Origin: Piscicola geometra
Lineage: Eukaryota; Annelida; Clitellata; Hirudinida; Piscicolidae
Length of the DNA stretch: 64,000 nt
Assembly (NCBI GenBank): GCA_943735955.1
Contig: OX030956.1
Coordinates: 3,908,412-3,972,411 of the forward strand
Direction of reading: 5' to 3'
Below are positions 33,401 to 62,579 of the stretch, piece by piece; positions within the stretch are counted from its first letter, which is position 1, and each line of letters begins with the position of its first letter. Position numbers and translations under genes: made by a program. Below the pieces are notes generated by a model. The model was given only the letters and a program-made list of their open reading frames with translations, ran no database searches and was not told the origin of the DNA.

Positions 33401-36093
33401 TATAAATTTCAAAACAAGAATGATTATGGTGGTAATTAGTCTTAAATGTAGCATTTCACCGATTACGTACGACTAATAAAAATTTGCAATAACCCTTAAA
33501 AAAATTAAATATTTTAAACATAAAATTATTTATTAAGTTTGACTCTTTATTAATCATAATAATAATAATACTTGAACGTTGAAAAATAATCATATGTTTT
33601 TGATAATATTTATTTATAACTCTTACATCTAAAATCGTCGTTTTTCGCATAGTGTTATTATAATAGCAATTTTGTAGATTTATTTCTCACGCCACAAAGA
33701 TAATTCCGTAAAAAGACACTAAGTAATAAGAATATGGTTTTAAGTTACAAATTTAAATATAACAAGTTTTATGAAGTTCTATTTCTTTTTAATTCATGTT
33801 GAAAACATTTTTTTATCGTTAAAAGTTAAGAATAAAACAAGTTTTATTAAATGTTTTTGCTTTATTTTTTATTTTAATTTAAAAAATAAAAATAAAATAA
33901 GTTTTATGACGTCTTATTGCTTTTTCATTAGTTTCAACCCCCCTATTACCCGACTATTTCTTATTAGCCTCCACTTGCAACACTTTAAAAAAATTAAATA
34001 ACAAAACAAAGAACATTAATTTTTTAAAGTGGCATTTTATTACGAAAGATTATAGTATGTACTAAAAAGTTGTTAATATTCTTACCTTAAAAACTAGTTA
34101 TTTAAAAAAATTTATTGATATTCTATAATAACCTTTTTTCCTCTAAGTTATTAAATGCGATAACTTTTGAACCATATTAATTTTTTTTTCGCAATATTTA
34201 AATTCTGCTAATTAAAGACTGTCATTTAAGTGTTTTTATAAAAACATTATTTTTAAATTTTTTTGAGCATTTCTAGCTATATTTCATGAACTGAATATAG
34301 ATAAGCTCCAAGCTAATTATGATTACTACTAGCATCGACACTCCGTGCAAGTTAGCTTTAAAATAATTTTGATTTCTGAAGTAATATCAAAAATTTCACG
34401 TTCACATCTATTCCTCAAAACATCGATTACTTCTGTACAATTTCTTTGTAGTTATCCCATAATGAGCACCATCAACGTTCAAAGCAAGCTATTTCTTCGT
34501 AAAAAGACATATGCCTACTACAATTAGTATGCGTCTTTTTCATTTTTTTCAGTCTTTTGAAGCATCTTAGATTCTTTTATGACATCTCCACCATCTATGT
34601 TCTCTAATCTTCTCAGTTTATTTAACGTATATAAAACTTTTTGCTTTACGACGATTTTTAATATGCCATTTAAAACTTATTTTATTTTTAAGCTTTAATA
34701 GCTTTTAAACCCCATTTATTGAGCTGAAACGATGTTTTATGTTTAAATAGGACCAATAAAAAATTTAAATTCGAGTTTAAGTTTTATTGAAGCTCTAAAT
34801 TCTGTTAGTGGCATTGCTTTTGATTTTATTCATATTTTAAAACACCACGTATAAAGCGCATCTGATATTTAAATGAGAAAAAAATATTTCAAAAAACCTA
34901 ATCTAGCGAATTAGACCAAAAACAGCCATTATTTAAATCTATAAATCCACGAAAATGACTGCTTTATTCTGTATTTAAAAAGTGCTACCAAATGAGTAAT
35001 AGCTTTAAAATATGTTTCATAAACTGGGGTAAATGTATCATTTCAATTAAATAAGAATGGTTTTGGCCTTTCTTACAAACTAGACAATGAAATAAGGCGT
35101 AATAAAAAAAAAGTCAGTAAAATGTTCACTTCATTGCCAGTATGATGACATTCCTTCATTTCAAGAAAAAGTAAATTACCCGCCAAACAAGCAATGTACA
35201 CTAATCCTAAACAGAATATCTTTTTTCGCTGCTACTTACAATCTATAATTGTCAAAAGCCAAAAACTACTGAGCGCAAGACAGCATAAAACAGGAAATGA
35301 TCTAGATAAGAAGTCAGATATTGAATTCATCTTCTGTACTAAGAATAGAATTTTTAATTATAAAACTATAATGGGTTTTTTTCATTTTTAGCAAATTATT
35401 TGGATTTCAACTAGCTACCACAGCCCAAAGTTCGTCTGAAAGGCTAGAACATAGAAAATGCGGACGATTTAGTCTAGGATGGTACAGCCTGGATGGTTCA
35501 TCCAGTTGATCATTCAGCATCTGTTTATTCTAAAAATAATATTTTTAAAAAAATAATAAAATAAACATTTTGCCTAAACTCCGGTCAAAAATAGAGTTTT
35601 TCAAAAACATTTGCATTGTGAAAGTAAATAAATTTTCTAAGTCATTTAGTTCTATATTAAATATTCAAATATCAGTTTTCAAAAGTCAAAACGCTGTTTT
35701 AATAAATATTAAAGTAATTATTTGTAAAAAAATTTAAAGCGTATTTTATTAATAGAAAATATTTACAATATAAATTTTATAAAAACACACGAGCATCAAA
35801 ATACTCTTCTTTTTTGTGCATTACGCGCAAAAAGCCTTAAACCACCCGTGCAGACATACATAATGAACAAACCCCGCTTCATGAAGCCATTCGAGACGTT
35901 GAAGATCGCCACAGAAGTGACCAACTGCCTGCATTTGATCAACTTCAGCATCAACTTCCTACTCTACAGTCTCATCAACGCCAAGTTTCGCAAAAGTGTC
36001 AAAAAGACGCTGCTCTCTCTGCGCTGCAAGGCTTCAACTACTTCTCGGCTCACGCAACCCTCAGTCGATAAAGCCACTTGTGGTACAAACTGA
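30463..36093 (+). CDS. FMRFamide-receptor-like rhodopsin-family GPCR
   Basis: Seven-transmembrane receptor, probably for a neuropeptide. Two exons, 30463-32688 and 35854-36093, join in phase 0 (CAG|GT, then CAG|ACATAC) to give about 821 residues. The open frame extends 15 codons upstream but has no ATG there, so I start at MNVSTCSAY, which carries an N-glycosylation site. TM1 about 77-99 (GNLLTLFVLTRR), TM2 113-135, TM3 158-180 ending in NRY (178-180), TM4 197-217, TM5 497-522, TM6 718-741, TM7 757-782 with NFLLY in place of NPxxY. Loop 2 outside is about 275 residues and loop 3 inside about 190, both Lys/Asn/Ser-rich. The usual TM3 disulfide cysteine is absent (IYFDTYHEPLINVAINASIW). Family placement rests on TM7 resemblance and is moderate; the GPCR call is firm. 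AATAAA at 36573 could end the transcript. Confidence 0.85.
32689..35853. other. 3.2-kb intron of the GPCR gene
   Basis: AT-rich with no coding signal. It separates TM6 from extracellular loop 3 and TM7. Confidence 0.75.
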
Positions 36094-36454
36094 AGGATCA
36101 ACAGTCGCTAAAAAGATATTTTTTAAATGAAGGGTTCTACAGTAAAGTTTAGCATCGATCTAAAATTGTTTCGCCGGTTTTTGGAAAATTTTATATAATG
36201 ACTAATCAAGATTGTAGGTTTATCTTGTAAAAAATCTTTATTGGATTTTTGGCTATTGAGCATTTTTATATGATTCAAATTGTTTAAAACTTTGGTTGGT
36301 GCTTGAAACGTGGTTCTCGGGCATCGTCTTCCAGGTTCCATTATGATTTTCATAACTTATTTATTATGTAGTTTTTTTAGAGAAAAAAAAACTTCAAAAA
36401 AGCATTGAGGTGCGTCAGTATTCTTGTAAACTTTGTTGACGACTTGAAACGTAA

Positions 36455-36530
36455 ACTGAAGGTGGTCTTGAAGCTCGTTCGGGTTTACGTCACGTTGAAA
36501 ATATTCTTCATTGTATTGTATTGTAAAGAC
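36455..36530 (+). mobile_element. SINE-A 3' tail fragment
   Basis: GGTCTTGAAG, then CTCGTTCGGGTTTACGTCAC, then TATTCTTCATTGTATTGTA. It lies about 360 bp after the GPCR stop codon and looks the least decayed copy of the tail. Confidence 0.75.
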
Positions 36531-37683
36531 AGTGTATGAATGTTTGAGCTAGTTTAAAATTGTTTTTCTAGGAATAAAAGAATTTATAAATAAGGTTGAG
36601 AAATTCTGATCAATAATGATAATTGTCGCCTAAATAATGGTGCATTTGCGCAAGAATTTCCATTATATAAAGCATCATTTTCGGTATTTCTATTGGTTTA
36701 CTTTTTGACATTGTGCTTGTAGACTTTTAGTTGGTATTCGTATTCTTACGTTTTTATAGGATTATAAACTCGGTTGACAACGGCTTTTTCCTTCTTGAAT
36801 TGATGCCCATATTGCGATGAAGGGTGTTTTATATGAGGATTATGAAGCCGCAATAGATTTATTTCCCCCCGTAAAAGGAGTTATTAAATCAATTGGAGTT
36901 TAATTTGGAAAAAATAAAAGACCATACAGTGAATAATATTTTATTAAACGTTGAAAAAATTTAAACGGATGTTTTTAATATTTTTTATCTATTTTTTTAG
37001 TTTAAAAAAAAAGATTAAAAAAATAATTTGATATGTGTCAATATTACAGTTATTCTAGGGCTATCTTAGTTTTCTTAGTTCTACATGTTTCAAGTTATAA
37101 ATGACCTTGGTCGCTGATGTTCTTAAAATCAGAAACTATTCCCATGGAACAATAGCAGCTCGTGTATGATTGACACTAAAATATTCCCATATTTTATTCT
37201 TCCCCTATAAATATGATTAATAATGAAAATTTCATTTGGTTTTAATTTCCCATTTATAACTATTAAGGGTGTGTTGCCTATGGTCTGAAGCTCAAATGGT
37301 TGCCTTGCTGGGCTGCAATGGTTGTGTGGATACATACTTGGCATTCTGTGTTAACAGTTGAAACTTCAACCACATCGTTGAATTCACCTATAGTTTTTAA
37401 AACTGTGAATAGTGAAACAACCAAAGTTTTTGAACTAATTATACATTCCAATTACTAAAATGTCGATGATTACTTACTTGTCCGTGAAGCTATTAGAGTA
37501 TGTCTAAACTTAAGCGGCCGATTTGTTACGCCAGCGAAAAAATAGTCACACGTTAAAAAGATGTGGTTTCGAGGTGATTCATACTTGCAGAAAATTACAC
37601 CAAGTTTTCATATTGACGTGATCATATATTTCGCTTTTTTATCTGGTTAATTATAATTTTTGATTTGACTTTTCTTGTTGCAG

Positions 37684-37734
37684 TCAATCAATCAATCAAA
37701 TAAATTTCTATAGCGCTCTTTATTCAAATTCAAG
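37684..37734 (-). mobile_element. L2/CR1-type LINE 3' terminus
   Basis: Minus strand: CTTGAATTTGAATAAAGAGC then GCTATAGAAATTTATTTGAT and TTGATTGATTGA. The left arm of the stem is truncated. Confidence 0.7.
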
Positions 37735-39641
37735 TTTTGCAACTGTTTATTTTTCTTTTAAGAATATCGCAACGAAATTTCAACCCATTGAAACAACTTG
37801 ACAGCATGTATTCAAGAGTTAATGTCATTCCCAATAAAAAATTTAACTTGCTGTCTCATTGTTTTATATATAAAAAAAGATTAAAATATTATTTAAAAAA
37901 GTATGACTCTAATGCTAAAAAAACATGAACTCTAAAGATCTCAAAATTTGCACAAAAAAATAATTAAAAAAGTTAAAGTTCTGACATTCATTCCAGCTCA
38001 GAGATATTCATTTTTAAAGTAACTTCGTGACTCATAATATTTTAATAATGTCTCAAGTGAAGTCTTGAAATCTATAGTTATTTAAGGATTTAAAAAGACT
38101 AAGAAGTATCATATGACTAGAACTGCACAAGCAAAAATAGACAATAATTTTTTTTATTTTATAGAGGTATTCGAAAAAGTGATTACTACGCTCCAAGGTG
38201 TTTCTCGTAAGAAGAAGAGATCTCGTTTCACTCTGTATTCCACAATGCCCGAAATACCGCATCTTTTTTTTACAAAAACTAAACGCCACTGACCACTGAT
38301 GTTTCATATAATTAAAAGTAAATGAGAACTTAAAACATAAGATAAATAGTGGTAGTAGCAGAGTATGCAGTATTTTTCAGTTATTCATTTGATAAGTCCC
38401 ACAGTTTTAAAATATAGCTATTTATACTCTTTAAAAGCCCATTTTATTTTGGCGCAAATAAAAACAATCAATTCAAAAGACGTGAAATAATTATTTTTTT
38501 AATGAAATTTTGGAAAAATTTCTTATCGATGTCGCAAAGTGAAAGAGAAAGAATGAAGCGTTGAAAGGCCGTGGACGTTTCGAAGGCTCCACTCATCTTT
38601 TAAACGACCACAACTTAGTGATAAACAACTTTTATAGTCATTGAGTTTTACTTTTAGTGTTTAGTTTATCCATAAAGGCGCAATTTTTTGTAATTTTTAA
38701 GGCGAGGAATCTTTTTTTGCAGGCTCTTATAAATAAAAAGCGTTAATTAGTTTCAAGATTTGTTGTTCACTACAACGTCAGCTTGGCATTATAAGCACAT
38801 GAAGCCACTATCACAAGAGTCATTTCGAGACATACATCAGCTGAGTCTTGACTTATATACGCAGAGTTTCTATTTTTTCGGCTCTTGTATCAACCTCGCA
38901 TCTGAAGGCATCCCTTAATGCAAAAAGTTAAAAACATCGGATGCATGTTGATAAAATCTATCGAAAAAATAAAATATTAACTTTTAGATCACTACATTAT
39001 TGGATCTGCATTGGGAGAGCCTTAAAAACGAAGGAATATTCATTGTGAAAACCTTGCCTTAAACTAGATTGGAGAAAGCCTCATTAGAGAGAGATTTGAG
39101 AAAAGCTCTTGGCTACAAGAGCCAGTAATGGCCTAACGACGTGGTATTTTGCTGACGCCATTATTACATTTTGGTCGACGTATGTCCACAAGATTAGTTG
39201 CAGTTCCTGAATTCGATCATTACGCCTATACATGCTATTCTTTCCGTTGAGGTCTTATTGGAGTCGTTATAGTTTCTGAGTTCTCCTGCAGACAATTTTT
39301 TAAATTTTTATTCTCTTTGTTTAATTTGTATTGAATGGAGCTTGATACAGGCCTTTAAAACCACAAAAATAGGTGAGTGTCTAAAAAAATATTTCTTCCT
39401 TCAGCGTGTGGATGCATAAACTTGGCGAATTAAAAATCACGTTGCTTATTGTGAGTATTTTTCAGGGTTTGATGCTCATGCATATAAAATGCTTCAGAGG
39501 GGATTTATAGAAATGCGTTTTTTTTAAAATACTTTTTGATTAATAAGCCCTCAACCAAGCATTTGACATATCTTTGCTCCTTTTTCATAGTTCAAAGTTG
39601 GATTCTCAAATATAATTATTGTTTTTGCTCAAAAGTTAGGC

Positions 39642-40390
39642 AAATCAATCAATCAAATGAATTTCTATAACGCTCTTTCTTCAAATTCAAGAGCGCTCGT
39701 GAATAAATTTGTTAAACAGATATGTCTTCAGATCCTCACGAAAAGTAGTTACTGATTTAGAAGTAGTTAAATAAGGAGGTAATGAGCTCCAAGTATATGG
39801 ACCTGCATAATGGGAAGAACGTTTAGCAAAAGAGTTATTATTGGAAGGGATGAAATAATGATTTTGAGTGGATGATCTCAAATAACTTCTATGAGGGTGA
39901 GATATTAATGATTTGAGGTATATTGGGGATACTGGGGAGTTTTTTAAATTTATACATAACAGCACAGATTTTTAATAAAATCCAAATTTTGATGGGGAGC
40001 CAATGTAATAAGATGACAGAGGGTGTAATGTGGTGATAAATAGGAGTACGGCTAACGACTCTAGCTGCATAATTAAATACTTTTTTTAATGGTTTTAAAG
40101 TAGTTTCAGGTAAATTATAATAGAGTGAGTTACAACAGTCAATTCGAGATAAAACAAGTGCAGAAACTAACATCGTTAAAGAAGGGTCATCTAAGTAAGG
40201 TAATAATTGTCTGATACGTCTGAGATGAAAATAGCAAGATTTAGTAACTGATAGAATTTGGTTTGATAAGGTTAATTTTGAGTCAAAAATAAACCCTAAG
40301 ACACGAATATGATTAGATGGAACAATAGTATGAGTGGAAAAATTATAGAGACCATTAATTAGTTTACAATTTTTATCAAAAAATATAACT
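39642..40390 (-). mobile_element. 5'-truncated L2/CR1-type LINE: C-terminal reverse-transcriptase remnant
   Basis: Minus-strand translation gives HIRVLGFIFDSKLTLSNQIL, LVSALVLSRIDCCNSLYYNL, ITPSVILLHWLPIK, then after a frame change SSHYAGPYTWSSLPPYL and FREDLKTYLFNKF. These are the conserved blocks at the end of L2/CR1-type ORF2 proteins. The frame shifts once near 39930-39965. No endonuclease or catalytic YxDD region is present, so the copy is dead. It ends in the stem-loop (GAGCGCTCTT / AAAGAGCGTT) and TTGATTGATTGATT tail that identifies the solo 3' ends elsewhere in this window. Confidence 0.85.
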
Positions 40391-43300
40391 TAGAGTTAGT
40401 GAGCAACACTGCAACTCACGACACCTTTTGCAACCAACCAACCAAGCCCCTTTCCGCTGCCATAGGCAATATTACGCATGTATGTCTTTTCGTGTTTTTT
40501 TAGCGATTTTTGATGAATCTAAGGCTGTGTTGTTGTGTTTTGTTATTGGTGAAAACGATTTTTTCAGTTTTTTATAAAAAAAAACTTGTTTATACTTTTT
40601 CTATCGCTTGGTCCTTTGGAAATTCTTGCTTAGTCCTATTCAATGTAATTATATTTCAATCATTTCCACCTCTAATCCACCAACAACCTGTGTATACTTC
40701 ATCATTTCAGAAAAAATTGTTTCATTAAACGCATAGGTTTTCATTAACTTTCCGATCCATCATGAGAATTCAGTAATTAAAAAAATAGCGACTAACGTTT
40801 CATTTATCTTCGTCCAGGTCTCTCCATCACTGTACATAGTTCAATGTGACAACTTTAGTTATGCGCATCAGCAACTGAGCATATAGCATTATATTTGGAA
40901 TGTTCTAAAATCGAGGGTCTCTGAACATATAAGTATTTAACGGCAGCTGTACTTCTTTAGTAAATCAATTATGTGATTTAAATGATTTATTAAAAAACAG
41001 CTTTCTTGAAATACTGGTATTTTTGGAAACTATTAATTTTAAGAGATTTTAAGCTTTCACTAAACTATTTTTTTATTCAATACATAATTTATTCGTTTTA
41101 ATAAGAATTTGGAAAAAAATATTTCATGTTTTAAAATTGTGAAACATAAAAAAACTTTTGAATTCGTTACGCCTCAACACGGTATCATCTCATGACTCAA
41201 GTAAAAAATATCTCATATCGAGTCCTAAAGTCAAAGAAAGTGATTAGTTCACTGACCCAGGGAGAGAATGTTTCAACTGGCTGCTTGTCCTCAGGTGGAG
41301 GAGACGCTGAAGGTTATGGGGAATGCTCTTCGTGTTGTTGTTGTGCTGGTTGTGTGTTTTGTTTCGTGTCATTGTGTGTTTTGTTTCGTGTCATTTTGTG
41401 TTGTATTGCTTAATGTTTCGTGTGTCTGTTTAAGCTGAAGAATGAGTAGAACTTTTATCTGAAGCGATAAAGTTGACGGAGATAAGCCGAGACAAATTCA
41501 TGCTCGAACTGTGGTCTTTGATGAAAACTCTAGATCGTCCATATTTAGAGACCTCATAAATTACCTTTTTAACAAAGAAATTAGTCATGCATTAAAACTG
41601 TAATTGATGGCCAAACGTGTCGTTTTAATGCATTTGTGCGTACTTTTCTATTTTATTCTATTTATTTTTTTAATTCTATATTTGAAAGTGAAATCTTCGA
41701 AAAATAAGAAAATAATTAGTTTGTTACTTTAAACGCACGATTGGAATACAGTGTAGTCAGCATCGTAATTGGAATTTGATCTTTAAAATCTTTACCAATA
41801 ACATTAAAAAAAACAGTTTCATCACAAACATTCTATTTTTTTTTACTTTAGTTCAAGAATAGAGTTTTTTAGACAAGGCCGATTAAATTTAAAGTCAAAT
41901 GATTCTATTATTTATAAGAAAATCATTTATCTTTTAGATTAAAAAAAAATTAAAATGAGTTTTTTGCGATTAACACCTTTTAAAATATAAGTTCTTAGTT
42001 TTATTTTCAATGTCTACAGCTATAAATTTTATTTAATGAAAAAAAATCGGAAAAATGAAACACTAATGTGACGAGAGCTAAAAGTATGCGTACAGTTTAT
42101 CAGCCCAAACACATAACCCCTAACGACCGATCACTCATCAGTCGGCGTTCATCTATTTGGAACACCTTATCCAACATGCACACAGTAAGCCATGCAGGTT
42201 TGCAGCGTCACTCAGCACTCATTACTCATTTTAATCAGCTTTTTACTTTTATTCTTTTGTTTCCGCTTTCTTCTAAATCTTCAATCATCCGTGCACATTT
42301 AACGACGACCCGAAATTTATTCTCAAAAAGGCAACGCAGAAATTTTTTTTCTTCTAAACATCTCTCAATATCACATCTCCATCACCACCAAAGAAAAGCT
42401 TTTTGGAATTACGCTTTGAACGAGTCAGTTCCCCAAACTTAGAACAGCTGTGATCCAATGACTAGAAAGACAATCTTTTCCTATTCATCCTCTATTGGCG
42501 AATTGATGAATAATGACATTTGAACGCCAAGAAGAGATTGATTTTGATGGAAAGGTTTAAGGCGGAGTCATTGGTAGTGTTGCTTGAAATGGATGGAGGC
42601 TTTCAAAAGTTGGAATTTTTTTTAGCTGACATTAAGCTTTTAAAGGTTTTTTGACATTTCTAATTTGAAGTTAAATTATAAAAGTGAAAAATTCATGTAG
42701 AATTAGTTCAAAGGAAACAATGGCTTCATGTCATTAGTTAAACAAATCAAACACGTTCATTTGTATTTCACTTTCAGAGCAATGGGTCGTCATTCGAAGG
42801 GAACTGCAAAAAAGCAAGAGAGCATTCTAAATAAGTATTTTAAAAAAGTCAGAAAGAGATAGAAGGAAAGCTTCTAAAAGCTTTGAATGGGCCTTTTGAT
42901 ATAGGAAATCCTCTTGCAGCGTCGTTAACTGTCTTTTAAGGACCTCTCGGAGCATAAAGTCTGATTCGGAAGCCTCTCTCAAGCTTCTATCAGCGCCCTT
43001 TTTTAATTGAGATCTACTGACAACTTTAAAACTTTAGCGGCGCCTTTGTCGTTATAATAATGTCTGCCACGTCGATGACTCACAGCAGCATTCCCTTATG
43101 CCACACGCGAACGTCACCGGATCGACGACAATTGCTGTGATGACGGTACTGCAGCATAGATGGATGGATGAGCCAATGGATTCATGAATAAAAGGATGGA
43201 TGGATATATGCTTGAATGGATGCATGCATACATAGTTGATGGGTGGATGAAAAATATTCATGATTTATAAATATTTAAGTTCTAATTCTTCTTCTAAATA

Positions 43301-43683
43301 CAATAATTTATATGGCACTTAATCTTTCATTTTTACATTAAATTGGTTCAATGAATTTAAATTTTGATTTTAAGATAAATTTATTTCGAAATGTTAAAAT
43401 AAGTATAACTTTTATAGTTTCGGAAGAAGTTGAAAGTTTGGAATAAAACAAGTTCGGGGCTATTCAAGAAGTTACTGTATACCATTTTAAACGCCGAGAA
43501 TGTTTTCGAAAGCATGAAAGCTTGTTTGAGGATTGTGACAAGCCATAATTGGCACCCTTCCTTTCATACAAAATCTTCTTCATTAGACAAAGACACTTGA
43601 GAAAATAAGCTTTCGGAAAACAATTCTTTAAAAAATTGCTTTAAAAGAATTCTTTTAAATCAAGCAAGCTCTAAAACTTGTAA

Positions 43684-43765
43684 ATGTAACACGACTTAAT
43701 GTTCCAATGAAGCATAAAGTCGTGTTACATGAATGGCTTGTGCAACATTGTTTTATAAGCCATTC
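43684..43765. repeat. Two adjacent perfect hairpins
   Basis: Hairpin 1 has a 14-bp stem, ATGTAACACGACTT (43684-43697) with AAGTCGTGTTACAT (43717-43730). Hairpin 2 starts at the next base: GAATGGCTT (43731-43739) with AAGCCATTC (43757-43765). A LINE 3' tail follows 5 nt later. Confidence 0.85.
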
Positions 43766-43770
43766 CAGGC

Positions 43771-43805
43771 AAGAGCGCTATAGAAATTGATTTGATTGAT
43801 TGATT
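43771..43805 (+). mobile_element. L2/CR1-type LINE 3' terminus
   Basis: AAGAGCGCTATAGAAATTGA followed by a TTTGATTGATTGATT tail, directly after the hairpin pair. Confidence 0.7.
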
Positions 43806-44394
43806 CCAGACTTTCACACAACCACCAACTGACTGATCTAGGAGAAAATATTTTAGTTTTATAAATCGTTACTTTTCTTTATAATGAATTTAATTTTTTT
43901 CACTTGTTTTTACGTAATACTTTCTTTGACCAAAATGAATTTTTTCTACATATTTTTTTTTACCTTTTAACACGTATTTATCAATAAATACGGGGTTGAA
44001 CAAAATAAAACTCAGAAAAAACACAACAGTTTCTTCCCTACATACTTAAAGTCAAGATCATTCGACATTTAATTATTCTCAATCCATCATAATCAACAAT
44101 AGTTTTGTAGTCTCCGACGACAAAATTCGCTCAAACACCACTGAAACGTCATAGCAACACAATGCAATCCACTCATCAAAACACCAAACAACCATCACTT
44201 TTTCACAGCCCTTACCTTGAAGGCCCCACCACCACCAGCCCATACTACCAAGCAAGCAGTCCCACTGTTACATCAAACAACCACCAAATCCTACCCACCT
44301 TCTTTTTCCCACCGCAAAAAAAAATCATCACCATCCATCATCATCATCATTACTAACCGCATTATCACCATCATCATCATCATCATCATCATCA

Positions 44395-59913
<15,519 letters not shown>

Positions 59914-62579
59914 TTTAATCAATTATATTTTTTTCTCTACCATGAATACTTATATTAATTTTATGGATCAATATGTTCTTTGTACAAAAAACGCAAAGCT
60001 AACGAACATGTCAGTAAAACAAAGCATAGAAAGTTTAATAAGATAGAGTTCTTGAAATAGGTATCAATAATTTTTATTTTTAGAGGCAATTATTTGTATA
60101 GTTTTTTGTTTAATTTTAAGAAGTTTAACTTAATGAAAAGTAGTTTTCGAATCAAATGAAGTAGATTTTTTTCCAAATAAAGTATAATTCAAGAATATCA
60201 CGTGACTAAAAAACATCAAAATTATTAAAAAGTTAAATTAATAAATCACCTATAGGTAGCGAAAGAAACATTTCTTAATTAGTGTTATAAGGTGTTGATA
60301 GATAAATGAAGGGTTGAAGAGTTAGGTAAGAATTAAACATGCAACAATTTAAAATCATAAGCTTTAACGTTTCTAAGTTCAAGATTAGAAAATGTATAGT
60401 TTTATACTTATATTGTTTTATTAACAACATTTATACGCTTAGTTTATTTAACACGTGTTTATGAACTTTTTAAATACTGCCATAAACGATATAAGTCAAA
60501 AGGATGTTTCATACAAAGTTATCAAGTTAAGTCTTAAATAGGCGTTTTAAAATATAATTAGACTAAAAGCGTATATAAAATGTGTTGTATTGTATTGTTA
60601 AACCTGTTAGTAAAACCTGTTAATAAAACAAATAATGGAACAGATGTTTATCGAATCAGATCTTCAACTTAATAATAATAAATAGTTTTTAAAATGTAAT
60701 AATAATTAAATAATATATAATATAAAAAAACATATATTAAAAGTTGAACATTTAAATCTATAAAATTGCATAAGTTTTTTGGTTTCCTTGGTTATTGATT
60801 TGCTTTTGGGCATATTCATTTTCGTTCGAGTAGAACTAAAAACTCTAATTTATACTATAAATAGATTAAAATAGAAAGCTTTTAAAATAATCAAAAAGCA
60901 ATACTAAAATATTAAAATACCATGCCAACACCTAATATATTCCGCCTTATCAAAGATCTATTTTATTAAGGCATGAAAAATGAAATTTTCCAAGGTAATT
61001 TCTTTTTTTCGACAATTTTATTGCGTTTATTTATTAATGAATATCTTTGATAACATATTTTTACCTGAAGATATTTTCAGTCTTTTTAGAAATCGGTCAA
61101 ATTTGTTTATGCAGCATCTCATAACAAGCCCTCTATTTGTATTATATTTTTGTATAATTTTGCAAACCAGTTACATGTATTTCCAGTGCTATCATATTTA
61201 ATAAAAAAGTTATTCGTTTTTATGAAATTGAATACTATAATTAATAAATCATTCAAAATATATGTTATAGTTTATAAATAGTATTAATGAATCATCATTC
61301 AATATATGTATAAAAAAGATAATATCTAAACTAAGTAACAACAATAAAATAACAAGAACAATGACGAATAAATTATGCGGATAGAAAATCAATATTCGTA
61401 TCTGTTGCCGCAGCTCACACAGGAATACGCAGGGTTTCATAAAAATTAATCATTTGTATTGAACATTCAAAAAAATATTTAATTGTTTTAAGAAATATAT
61501 TTTACACTTTGCATATGTGTGGTTGTTTAATTGTAGCAAGATTACTGAAGTGGAATAAAAACAGTGTAGTCGTGAGGCCATCTGTATGTGTTTTGCAACT
61601 CTTCCCTCCATCACTATCTTCCCTACATCACTCTCACATCCACTCTTTCTCTCATTTGATGTTTTGTTTCGTATATAACTAGTCAATTCCGCCAGTGTTT
61701 GCCCTATCGTATGCTTCTTCATAACGATAAAGTATTAAATGCTTTTTCAACTTTAAATGGTTTAATCTAGGTTAGCAGGTGGTGTTATCTTAACTCAAGT
61801 CTTGTAAACCATACAAACTGCGTACTCACATACAGTTTAAAATTTTGTAATCAAATTGAGGTAGGAAAGAAAAAACACATTGAAAAAGTCTAAACACAAT
61901 CTTTCACTCCAGTAGGATGGAACGTGAAGTGGCTTGATCAATGGCGCTCACAGAGGATAAAAAAGATATCTACGCTTTTTAAAGTCTTGTCTTTAAATAA
62001 AGAAACTCACATCGGTGCTGTTTATCGGCCTGAAACTAGCAATATCTAACTAATAATTCCATCATATTGATAGTTGCGTAACACTGCTGTTTGAGATACT
62101 GTGAAATAGTTTGAGATAGGACAATGTTTAGTGAGTTGCTACGTATAATTTTTGCTGTTGAAAGTTTCGATAGTCTAAAAGAATAAAATCATTTGAATAC
62201 ATTTCCTGGAGGTTTTTCCATCAACATCGAGATCACCATCATCTTCAGATTAACACCATCATCCTCAAATAATCATCCCCATTAAAACGAAGTTGAATTA
62301 ATACGAACTCAAAACATCAATACGAATTCATCATTTGAAAGATACTATCATCATCACTACCAACAGACTTATAAAAGATTATTTAATAAAGATTAAAATT
62401 TTCTTCAAAAAAAGCGCGATAATCAAAAAATCTCCAGTTTCCACATTTTCTTCATCATACGCATCTACATTATCTTCAACACCAGTATCAACACCCTCAT
62501 CATCATCATCACCACCAACAACATCATCATCAGCACTTAATAGACATTAATTAATAGGCATTAATTAGTAGAAAAAAAA
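59914..62579. other. Intergenic region between divergent Prp8 and the 62580 gene
   Basis: About 2.7 kb, AT-rich, with no supported gene. It must hold both promoters if neither gene has distant 5' exons; I see no clear core element. A CAT/CAC-rich run (62450-62540) precedes the 62580 start codon. Confidence 0.5.

Larger units (their letters stand above)
36100..39640. other. Intergenic region downstream of the GPCR gene
   Basis: Holds the SINE-A fragment at 36455 and the LINE tail at 37684. Otherwise AT-rich, with no supported gene. Confidence 0.5.
40391..44394. other. Intergenic region and Prp8 3' flank
   Basis: AT-rich. Small frames at 41192-41413 and 42068-42442 resemble nothing I know. 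It contains a (GGAT)n run near 43160, the hairpin pair at 43684 and the LINE tail at 43771. The last few hundred bases should be the Prp8 3' UTR, ending in a (CAT)n run next to the stop codon. Confidence 0.45.

Noticed and set aside
37737..37928. Possible LINE C-terminal peptide on the plus strand
   Set aside because: FIYKKRLKYYLKK loosely recalls a LINE end, but the adjacent LINE tail is on the opposite strand and no other block matches.
42068..42442. 124-codon reading frame
   Set aside because: No recognisable motif, AT-rich like its surroundings, no splice context; could occur by chance.
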